From assembly GCA_963697525.1 (NCBI GenBank), contig OY969087.1, positions 496,001-560,000 of the forward strand: DNA of 64,000 nt. Direction: 5' to 3'. Source of the stretch: Bradymonas sp963697525. Lineage in GTDB: Bacteria > Myxococcota_A > Bradymonadia > Bradymonadales > Bradymonadaceae. A program made the position numbers and the translations under genes. Positions 12,687 through 19,305 of the stretch are shown here, in pieces; within the stretch, counting starts at the first letter, position 1, and the number at the start of each line of letters is the position of its first letter. The notes beneath the pieces are model-generated. The model was not told the DNA's origin, made no database searches, and saw only the letters and a list, made by a program, of their open reading frames with translations.

Positions 12687-13109
12687 TCAGGCCAGGCGAA
12701 AGGCGACGATGGCCAGGCCGTGGGTGTGGACGACGGCGGGGACCACCGTCAGGGGGCCCTCGCCCAGGCGTTGGGCGAGCACCGCCGGGGGATCGATCAC
12801 CAGCGCGCGCAGCGCGATGCCCTCCTCGAGCATGATGTGGCCGATCGATAAGTCGTCGGGATGCTCGGCGATCTCAGCCGAGCACAACTGGCCTCGCCCG
12901 GACAGCCACATCGGGTGCAGGCGCACGGACTGGCATTCCGGGCAGCGCGATTGTGGGGGAAAATGCGCGTGCCGGCAGTGGGCACAGCGCGCTCCGACGA
13001 GCGCGTCGTCACGCAGCGCTCGCTCGTACAGGTCGGGAAGACACAGATGCGCCTCCTCGTCGAGCCGCGAAGCGCTGGCCGACGAGGCGCCAACCATAAT
13101 TTGTTCCAT
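12687..13109 (-). CDS. DUF35-type Zn-ribbon/OB-fold protein
   Basis: This protein of about 140 residues has a rubredoxin-like zinc ribbon, CAHC then CPEC 13 residues later, followed by a small beta-rich OB-fold domain. The pairing is the hallmark of the DUF35 family, whose members often form complexes with thiolases, hydratases or other acyl-CoA enzymes. No thiolase partner is seen in this window, which is unusual. The start is uncertain: ATG 13109 is used here, and ATG 13097 is possible. It lies 77 bp downstream (in its own direction) of a strong hairpin after the cold-shock gene. Confidence 0.7.
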   Translation of the reverse strand: MEQIMVGASSASASRLDEEAHLCLPDLYERALRDDALVGARCAHCRHAHFPPQSRCPECQSVRLHPMWLSGRGQLCSAEIAEHPDDLSIGHIMLEEGIALRALVIDPPAVLAQRLGEGPLTVVPAVVHTHGLAIVAFRLA

Positions 13110-13199
13110 TGTCGAGTGGTTCCGAGCAGGTGGGGTCGTTGAAAAAAACGCCAATTGTTAAAGTTATGGGGCCATACGGCGATGGCCGAAGCGACACGC

Positions 13200-13245
13200 C
13201 CGGGCTGGCGGTGGGCGCCGTCTTCGGCGCCCACCGCCAGCCCGG
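13200..13245. terminator. 21 bp perfect stem-loop after the cold-shock gene
   Basis: Bases 13200-13220 pair perfectly with 13225-13245 around a TCTT loop. The stem is very GC-rich and lies 20 bp past the cold-shock stop codon. No U-run follows on either strand, so it may protect the 3' end or act as a weak terminator rather than be a standard intrinsic one. Confidence 0.65.
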
Positions 13246-13264
13246 TCAAGGGAGCGTTTGGCAA

Positions 13265-13486
13265 TCAGTTGGGCCGTCCCGCGCGCTCGACGTCGGTGGC
13301 GTGCAGCCCCTTGGGGCCGCGGTGCAACTCGAACTCCACGACCTCGTCGGCTTTGAGCGTCTTAAAGCCGTCCTCGAGGATGGAGCTGTAGTGCACGAAG
13401 ATGTCCTCATCGACACCATCGACGCGAATGAAGCCATATCCTTTGGCGTTATTGAACCACTTGACCGAGCCCTGTTCTGTCGTCAT
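13265..13486 (-). CDS. Cold-shock domain protein (CspA family)
   Basis: This 73-residue single-domain RNA/ssDNA chaperone has RNP1 (KGYGFI, residues 15-20) and RNP2 (DIFVHYSS, 28-35), along with the N-terminal GSVKWFNNAK strand. It melts RNA secondary structure and is often induced by cold or stationary phase. The start at 13486 is fixed by alignment with the family and by AGGAGAAAG upstream. The roughly 200-base leader contains at least four hairpins, which fits the mRNA-structure control known for cspA genes. Confidence 0.95.
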   Translation of the reverse strand: MTTEQGSVKWFNNAKGYGFIRVDGVDEDIFVHYSSILEDGFKTLKADEVVEFELHRGPKGLHATDVERAGRPN

Positions 13487-13532
13487 AACAACTTTCTCCT
13501 TCCATGAGCTTACGATTACTGAACTCGCGATA

Positions 13533-13688
13533 GATTCGTACGCACACGAATCATTGACCTGCCTTGGAGACGACGCGCCACGCGTCGATCCCGTCGATAT
13601 CGGCACCCACCGATATCCACCCCAATCTCCTCCGTGAGTTACTGCATCTTGGGAGGCGTGGTGGATACTGGGCGCTACCTCCACCACG
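13533..13688 (-). promoter_or_regulatory. Structured 5' leader of the cold-shock gene
   Basis: Four perfect stems occur in a row: 13533-39/13546-52, 13571-77/13581-87, 13596-603/13610-17 and 13657-65/13680-88, with stems of 7-9 bp. With the promoter predicted at 13695-13723 the leader would be about 200 nt. A temperature-responsive or autoregulatory leader is an inference from position and from known cspA biology. Confidence 0.55.
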
Positions 13689-13694
13689 TCTTCG

Positions 13695-13723
13695 AGCCTA
13701 AAGAGGGCCCCTGAGAGGGTCAA
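13695..13723 (-). promoter_or_regulatory. Candidate sigma-70 promoter for the cold-shock gene
   Basis: On the minus strand TTGACC and TAGGCT are separated by 17 bases. The -35 is good and the -10 is weak. The predicted start falls at the foot of the first leader hairpin. Confidence 0.4.
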
Positions 13724-13957
13724 CGAGGCCTGTCAAATTATTTTCTTGGGGAGAATTTCCACTGATCGTGGAGGATCGATTCATCGTCATACGACAAATC
13801 CATTTCCACTGTGACTTTCGGCGGTGGAAAACGCCGTTTAACGCCCGTAGCGCACGGGTGGGGCGATTTTATGCCCTTTTTTCACCGCTGCCCACACACA
13901 GAGCGCTCGGCGGCGATCGGCGATCAGCAAACGGCGATCGCCCTCGGCAGCCGAGAC

Positions 13958-15301
13958 CTACAGCTCCTGCATGCGTGCGACCACGGCCTGTTGGGCCTGC
14001 GCGGCGTGGTCGAGCACCGCGGCGAGGTCCACCCCCACCAGCTCGCCGTGGCGCACCAGGTGGCGCCCGCTGGCAAAGACGTGGCGCACATTGCTGCGGT
14101 GGGCCGAATACACCAGCCGCGAGTACACGCTTCCGCCGGGCCCGCAGCCGGGATCGCCGTCGAGATCGACGACCACCAGGTCGGCGGACTTGCCCACCTC
14201 GATGCTGCCGACCTCGTCATCGATATGCAGCGCGCGCGCCCCGTCGATGGTCGCCAGCTCGAGCACCCGCCGCGCGGGCATCGCCTTGGGGCCGTGCACC
14301 GGCTTTTGGATCAACGCCGCCAGGCGCATCTCCACGAAGGCGTCCAGGTTGTTGTTGCACGGCGCGCCGTCGGCGCCCAGGGAGACCTGAACGCCGTACT
14401 CGTCGTAGCGCGGCATATGGGCGATGCCGCTGGCGAGCTTGAGGTTGCTCGACGGACAGTGGCTGATGGCGGTGCCCGTGTGGGCCAAGACCTCGCATTC
14501 GTGGTCGCTGACGTGCACGCCGTGGGCAAACACGCTCTTGGGCCGGGTCATGCCGATTTGCTCGAGGAACTCGATATTGCTCACCCCGTAGTGCTCGTGG
14601 GTGAACTCGTTTTCGAATGCGGTCTCCGAGGCGTGGGTGTGAATGAACAGGTCCAGGTCGTTGGCGGCCTCCACCACCGCCTGCAGAAGCTGGCGTGTGC
14701 ACGACACGGCAAAGCGTGGGGCGAAGGCGTAGCGAATGCGGCCCTGGGCCGCCCCATCCCAACGCTCGGCCAATGCGAGGCTCTCACGCAGGCTGGCGTC
14801 GGTGTTCTCGAGCAAGGGCCCGGGGACCTGCTCGCCGTCGTCCATCATGCACTTGCCGATAAACGCGCGGATGCCCGAGGCGGCCACGGCCTCGCCGATG
14901 GCGTCGGTGTGGCGCACCGTGCCCATGTCCAGCAGGCAGGTCGTGCCCCCCAGGACGAGCTCGGCAAGCCCGAGATCGGCGCTGGCGCGCAACTCCTCGG
15001 GGGCGAGCGCGGCCTCGTAGGGCCAGATGCGCTTTCGCAACCAGTCGATGAGCACCATGTCGTCGGCCATGTTGCGCATCAGGGTCTGGCACAGGTGGAT
15101 GTGGGTCTGCACGAAGCCCGGGATGAGCGCCTGGCCGCCCGCGTCGATGCTGTCCAGGCCGTCCGCCTGGGCGGGATCGACCCGGCCGATCTGGGCGATC
15201 TTGCCGTCGCGCACCAACACGTCGCCATCGATGACGTCGTAATCGGCGTTCATGGTCACAATGGTGGCGTTGCGCAGCACAAAGCTCGTCGAATCAGTCA
15301 C
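13958..15301 (-). CDS. Amidohydrolase, SAH/MTA deaminase-like
   Basis: This 447-residue metal-dependent deaminase or hydrolase belongs to the TRZ/ATZ branch. Metal ligands are seen in QTHIHLCQT (about residue 66), HTHASE, FAHGVHVS and the Asp of LGADGAPCNNN. These motifs, the length and the ISHCPSSNLKL stretch fit the S-adenosylhomocysteine/5'-methylthioadenosine deaminase group. Guanine or chloro-triazine hydrolases share the fold, so the substrate is an inference. It is cytoplasmic with no signal peptide. It stands alone between the cold-shock region and a gene-poor stretch with GC-rich repeats. Confidence 0.85.
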   Translation of the reverse strand: MTDSTSFVLRNATIVTMNADYDVIDGDVLVRDGKIAQIGRVDPAQADGLDSIDAGGQALIPGFVQTHIHLCQTLMRNMADDMVLIDWLRKRIWPYEAALAPEELRASADLGLAELVLGGTTCLLDMGTVRHTDAIGEAVAASGIRAFIGKCMMDDGEQVPGPLLENTDASLRESLALAERWDGAAQGRIRYAFAPRFAVSCTRQLLQAVVEAANDLDLFIHTHASETAFENEFTHEHYGVSNIEFLEQIGMTRPKSVFAHGVHVSDHECEVLAHTGTAISHCPSSNLKLASGIAHMPRYDEYGVQVSLGADGAPCNNNLDAFVEMRLAALIQKPVHGPKAMPARRVLELATIDGARALHIDDEVGSIEVGKSADLVVVDLDGDPGCGPGGSVYSRLVYSAHRSNVRHVFASGRHLVRHGELVGVDLAAVLDHAAQAQQAVVARMQEL

Positions 15302-15564
15302 GCTCGTCTCGCTTGTTCTCGGTCAAGGCTTCTCGTTTATCCAACGGAGGAAGCTAGCACGAGGGAGGAAGGAGGTTCAAGGATTGGAGTGCTCGCCACG
15401 TCTCACGCCCCAGGTTCGCTCAGCGATTGGGCCTCAGATCTTTTTCGCAGTTAGCGTCCCCCGCGTGGCTTGTCCCGCGGGACGCCTAGATCGGAGGCTA
15501 GCCAGAATGGGCTTTTCTCCCTCCCTACAAGGCGCGCGCAGCGCGCCGAGCCGACGGCCGGCTC

Positions 15565-15735
15565 CGGTCCCGGCTCCGGCTTCCGGTCACGGCTCCGGCT
15601 CCGGTCCCGGCTCCGGTCCCGGCTCCGGCTTCCGGTCACGGCTTCCGGTCACGGCTCCGGTCCCGGCTCCGGTCCCGGCTCCGGCTTCCGGCCACGGCTC
15701 CGGCTTCCGGCCACGGCTCCGGCTTCCGGTCGCTT
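15565..15735. repeat. Intergenic GGCTCCGG/GGCTTCCGG microsatellite
   Basis: The sequence is a run of units such as CCCGGCTCCGGCTTCCGGTC. Its reverse complement has the same motif as the coding microsatellites in the WD40 protein linker at 8898 and 9616, yet here no convincing gene contains it. Confidence 0.8.
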
Positions 15736-15957
15736 CTAAAGCTGGGCGTTCTGGCGCTTTCGAGCAACGCGCGCTCGACGCGGGCTGTCGAGCATCGAAG
15801 CGAGCAGCTTCGCCCGGGCGTGCGCGCCGAGATCGGCCTTAGAGAGCGCGTCTCGGACAATGCCTTTGGGCTGGCCTTGCAGAAGCTGTGCGAACCCCTG
15901 CTGGACATGGAGGCGTTTGACGCCTTCGACGACTGAGCCCGCAGTCGACGCCGTCAC
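15736..15957 (-). CDS. Possible small helical protein
   Basis: This 73-codon frame starts at GTG 15957 and has G/C-rich third positions. The product is Lys/Arg/Ala-rich and looks helical (for example GFAQLLQGQPKGIV and RAKLLASMLDSP). It ends exactly where the microsatellite begins. I do not recognise a family and there is no good ribosome site. It could be a real small protein, or the N-terminal remnant of a longer gene whose tail carried the repeat. Confidence 0.3.
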   Translation of the reverse strand: MTASTAGSVVEGVKRLHVQQGFAQLLQGQPKGIVRDALSKADLGAHARAKLLASMLDSPRRARVARKRQNAQL

Positions 15958-16148
15958 TCTTTCGAAAAGGCGTCCCGCCGCAGCGCACGCGCTGCGGCAA
16001 GCCAGACCTGGAAGGATCTGGCACCGAAAAAGGCGCCCGCCACCGTGGGGGAAAGGGGGTGATACGCTCGTTCGCGCACCGCCAACCGCTCAAAGCTCCC
16101 AGATTGGCCGTGTAGCTACTGCGGCGGCGATCATTGGTCGAACCTGTC

Positions 16149-16982
16149 TCAAGCCCGATGCAGGGGCGTGGGCCCGTCCAGGCAGCGCTCGCCCCATTCA
16201 AAGTCGTGGGAGGGGATGATGACCTCGTCGGGGTGCGCGTCGTGGTACAGCCGCAGGGCGCGCAGCGTCTCCTCGGTCTGCTCGAGCGAGTAGGCGGCGC
16301 GTCTGGGGAAGGCGCCCAGGGCGCGGCGCTCGAGGACGTGCTCGACGCAGAAGGCGGCGTCGCCCACCAAAAATAGGCGCCGCCCGTCGTCGAAGCGCAG
16401 CCGGTAGCCCATGTGGCCGATGGAGTGGCCGGGCAGGCCGACGGCGCAGAACGAGCCGTCGCCGAAGACGTCGTGGCCGACGGGGTCCTCGCCGAGGGGC
16501 AAAGGATCGTCGATGAGCTCGACGCGGTTGCGCATCGCCCGGAAGTCGTCGGGCTGGTAGCTGGCGCGCAGGGGGCTGAACGGCGTCACGTCGACGGCCA
16601 ACTCCCACTCGCTGCGGCTGACGTGGAAGTGGGCGTGGCCCAGCTCCTTCATGCCGCCGGTGTGGTCCCAGTGCAGGTGGGTCATCAGGATGTGGTGGAC
16701 CTCGGAGGGGCGAAACCCCAATTGCTCGATGCGCGGCACCACCGACCAGTCGTCCTCGAAGTGCAGCCCCATGCCCCGAACGGCCGCGCCCAGAAGGGTG
16801 CCGGCGTTCGACGGGCCTTCGTGGCCGAAGGGGGCGTCGATGAGGATGGGGCCGTGCTCGGTGTGATAGGCGAGCGCGGCGAGCATGGGCATGCGTGGAA
16901 AGCTCATGGGAGCGCCGGCGACGACCGCCGGGCGGGGCACGCGGATCCACCCGCAGTGAAACAGCCACAACTGTTCGAGCAT
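16149..16982 (-). CDS. Metallo-beta-lactamase-fold hydrolase, AHL-lactonase-like
   Basis: This 277-residue protein has the HLHWDHTGG motif (near residue 102) that is characteristic of the N-acyl-homoserine-lactone lactonase branch of the metallo-beta-lactamase fold. Downstream metal ligands follow in GLPGHSIGHMG and VGDAAF, and a closing PSHDFEWG. Many family members act on lactones or esters other than AHLs, so quorum quenching is only a possibility. GAGGA lies eight bases before the ATG at 16982. The gene begins 21 bp after the mtaB stop, so it is probably the last gene of a three-gene operon. Confidence 0.82.
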   Translation of the reverse strand: MLEQLWLFHCGWIRVPRPAVVAGAPMSFPRMPMLAALAYHTEHGPILIDAPFGHEGPSNAGTLLGAAVRGMGLHFEDDWSVVPRIEQLGFRPSEVHHILMTHLHWDHTGGMKELGHAHFHVSRSEWELAVDVTPFSPLRASYQPDDFRAMRNRVELIDDPLPLGEDPVGHDVFGDGSFCAVGLPGHSIGHMGYRLRFDDGRRLFLVGDAAFCVEHVLERRALGAFPRRAAYSLEQTEETLRALRLYHDAHPDEVIIPSHDFEWGERCLDGPTPLHRA

Positions 16983-17003
16983 CGTGCGTCCTCGGCGCGG
17001 CGA

Positions 17004-18266
17004 CTACACCCGCGCGATCAATTCACCATCATCCATCGTCAACGGCGCGTATACCAGATCGCCGGTGCGCTCGTCGGGGTTGCCGGTCAGGCGCACGCGC
17101 AGGTAGTCCTCGGTGACCCCGTAATTATTCTCCTCGACGACGATCTCGGCGGCCTGGCCCACCCGCGAGCGGTGGTAGGCCTGGCCTTTGGCCTGGGCGA
17201 GGTCGCGAAGCTGTTGGCTGCGCGCGGCTTTGACGTCGCCGTGGATCTGCTCGTCCATCTCGGCGGCGACCGTCCCGTCACGCTCCGAGTACGGAAACAC
17301 GTGCAGGTAGGTAAAGGGCAGCTCCTCGACGAGCCGGCGCGTCTGGTCGAAGTCGGCGTCGGACTCGCCCGGAAAGCCCACGATGACGTCGGCTCCCAGG
17401 CCCAGGTACGGCAGGCGATCGGCGATCTCGAGGATGCGGTCGCGGTATTGCTCGCGGGTGTGCCAGCGGCGCATGCGCCGCAGCACGTTGTTGGAGCCGG
17501 CCTGCATGGGCACGTGCAGGTGGGGCACCAGCCGGCCGGCGCTGGTCGCCAGCAGCTCGAGCATCAAGTCGTCGATCTCGGTCGCCTCGATGCTGCCCAG
17601 CCGAAAACGCACCTCGGGGACCTCCTCGAGCAGCCGGGCGATGAGCCGCGACAGCGTATGCTGGTCGCGCCCGCCGTCGAGGTCGTGGCCGTAGTGGCCG
17701 ATATGAATGCCCGTAAACACGATCTCGCGGTGGTAGTCGGCCAACTGCTTGGCCTCGGCGACGATGGCGTCCTCGGCGCGCGAGCGGCTGTTGCCGCGGG
17801 CGAGCTTGGTCGCACAAAACGAGCAGCGCCGGTTGCAGCCGTCCTGGATCTTCATCCACCCGCGGGTGCCGCGCTCGTTCTTCTCCAGGAGCACGCCCCC
17901 GATGGGCTCTTCGTCGCGCTCGAGCAGCGGCGCCTCCGGCGCGATCATCCCGGCGACGGCCACTGCGTCGTGGCCTTTGACCACGCCGGTGACCTCGTCC
18001 ATGGCCGTATAGTCGCCGAAGCGAAGCGCCGCCGAGCACCCCGCCACGATGATCTGCAGGTCGGGGTTGTCGCGCTTGAGGCGCCGGATGGCCTTGCGCG
18101 CCCCGGCGTCGGCGTTGTTGGTCACCGTGCAGGTGTTGACCACGCAGGCGTCCGCCTCGCGGGGGTCATCGACCGCCGTCGCCCCCCGGGCCTCGAGCTC
18201 CTGGCGGAACTTCTCGGTGTCGTATTGGTTGGCCTTGCAGCCGTGGGTGACAAAATGAACTTTCAT
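17004..18266 (-). CDS. mtaB: tRNA t6A37 methylthiotransferase MtaB
   Basis: This 420-residue radical-SAM enzyme converts t6A to ms2t6A at position 37 of ANN-decoding tRNAs. The N-terminal MTTase domain has the three cluster cysteines Cys10, Cys46 and Cys77. The radical-SAM cluster motif CNRRCSFC gives Cys144, Cys148 and Cys151. The C-terminal TRAM-like region follows. The N-terminal pattern (VTHGCKANQYD) matches MtaB rather than MiaB or RimO. It lies between a small membrane protein (17 bp upstream) and the lactonase-like gene (21 bp downstream) in one direction. Confidence 0.93.
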   Translation of the reverse strand: MKVHFVTHGCKANQYDTEKFRQELEARGATAVDDPREADACVVNTCTVTNNADAGARKAIRRLKRDNPDLQIIVAGCSAALRFGDYTAMDEVTGVVKGHDAVAVAGMIAPEAPLLERDEEPIGGVLLEKNERGTRGWMKIQDGCNRRCSFCATKLARGNSRSRAEDAIVAEAKQLADYHREIVFTGIHIGHYGHDLDGGRDQHTLSRLIARLLEEVPEVRFRLGSIEATEIDDLMLELLATSAGRLVPHLHVPMQAGSNNVLRRMRRWHTREQYRDRILEIADRLPYLGLGADVIVGFPGESDADFDQTRRLVEELPFTYLHVFPYSERDGTVAAEMDEQIHGDVKAARSQQLRDLAQAKGQAYHRSRVGQAAEIVVEENNYGVTEDYLRVRLTGNPDERTGDLVYAPLTMDDGELIARV

Positions 18267-18283
18267 GTCGCGTTCTCAATTGA

Positions 18284-18523
18284 CTACGGCGACTGCTCGG
18301 GGCCGAGCGGCTGGGCGGGCAGCGCAGGCTCGTCGGCAGGCTTCTGGTCCTTGGTCTGGCTGGTGGCGCCGCCGCGCGCGTTCTCGGCGGTGCGAATCCT
18401 GTAGCCCAGGCAGCTTCCCCCGACGAGCGTCAGCAGGAACAGAATGCCGATGACGATGATCAGGTTGCGCCGATACTCGGGCGACTCGGGGTCGACGTCT
18501 TCGCGGATCTGGACGGGTTTCAT
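18284..18523 (-). CDS. Small single-pass membrane protein
   Basis: This 79-residue protein has a charged N-terminus, one membrane helix (about residues 20-38, NLIIVIGILFLLTLVGG) and a Pro/Ala/Lys-rich tail that is probably periplasmic. No family is recognised. The ATG at 18523 has GAGAGG at a suitable distance; an upstream in-frame ATG at 18583 would add a tail ahead of this with no ribosome site. It is the first gene of the mtaB operon. Confidence 0.65.
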   Translation of the reverse strand: MKPVQIREDVDPESPEYRRNLIIVIGILFLLTLVGGSCLGYRIRTAENARGGATSQTKDQKPADEPALPAQPLGPEQSP

Positions 18524-18744
18524 CGCGTGTTTCCTCTCGCATGCAGGAAAAATCCATGCCGGCTGGCGATCTTTGCGCCTCAACCGTGCAACACGCTAAA
18601 CGCGTGTGACCTTCCACGAGGGGGCGCGGAAAGTCAAATGGGATTGGCTGGCAACCCGACTCCCCAAACGAACTTGCCCATTCCTCGCCCATTTTCTATG
18701 CAATGAGCGCGAGTTCACCAACCCCAGACCCAAACGAGGTACCT

Positions 18745-19215
18745 ATGGGCACCAATCCCAAGCTAAACGTAGGCGACGCGGCTCCCGACTTCACGCTGGC
18801 GTCGGACAACGAGGGCGACGTCGCCCTGTCGGATCTGCGCGGCCAGAAGGTCGTCTTGTACTTCTATCCCAAGGACATGACCCCGGGCTGCACCACCCAG
18901 GCGTGCGATTTTCGCGACCACCAGGACACCTTCGTGGACAAGGGATACAAGGTGCTGGGCGTGTCCCCCGATCCCGTCGAGCGCCACGCGAAGTTTCGCG
19001 ACAAGCACGACCTGAACTTCACGCTGTTGGCCGACCCCGACCACGCGGTCGCCGAGGCCTACGGGGTGTGGCGCGAGAAGAAGAATTACGGGCGCACCTA
19101 CGAGGGCATCGTGCGCTCGACGTTCGTGATCGACGAGGACGGCAACATCGCCGACATCCAGGACAACGTGCGCGCCAAGGGCCACGTCGAGCGTCTGCTG
19201 CGCGACAGCGTGTGA
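18745..19215 (+). CDS. bcp: Thioredoxin-dependent peroxiredoxin, Bcp/PrxQ type
   Basis: This 156-residue thiol peroxidase has peroxidatic Cys49 and resolving Cys54 in the classic PGCTTQAC motif, the five-residue spacing that defines the Bcp/PrxQ group. The rest of the thioredoxin fold (VVLYFYPKD, LADPDHAVAEAYGVW) is intact. The length matches the family when the ATG at 18745, with GAGG upstream, is used. An in-frame ATG at 18703 would add 14 residues. It is a single-gene unit with a strong terminator and provides a second peroxide-detoxifying enzyme beside the one at 11891. Confidence 0.94.
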   Translation: MGTNPKLNVGDAAPDFTLASDNEGDVALSDLRGQKVVLYFYPKDMTPGCTTQACDFRDHQDTFVDKGYKVLGVSPDPVERHAKFRDKHDLNFTLLADPDHAVAEAYGVWREKKNYGRTYEGIVRSTFVIDEDGNIADIQDNVRAKGHVERLLRDSV

Positions 19216-19236
19216 CGCGTAGAGCCGTTTCGCCCC

Positions 19237-19276
19237 AAAAAAGCCCCGTCGACCTTGGCTGGTCGACGGGGCTTTT
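19237..19276 (+). terminator. Bidirectional intrinsic terminator
   Basis: AAAAGCCCCGTCGACC pairs with GGTCGACGGGGCTTTT around a six-base loop, so it works on both strands for the convergent bcp and S41 protease genes. Confidence 0.92.
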
Positions 19277-19305
19277 GTGATCGGGCCAGCTAACCAGCTA
19301 CCGCG

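Larger units (their letters stand above)
15302..16148. other. 847 bp gene-poor region
   Basis: It holds the upstream region of the amidohydrolase, a microsatellite (15565-15735), one possible small gene (15736-15957) and about 190 bp with nothing I can recognise before the lactonase-like gene. It may be the remains of a decayed gene. Confidence 0.5.

Noticed and set aside
15252..15842. 196-codon plus-strand frame through the microsatellite
   Set aside because: Most of it is translated repeat with no domain or ribosome site; its start lies inside the amidohydrolase gene on the other strand.
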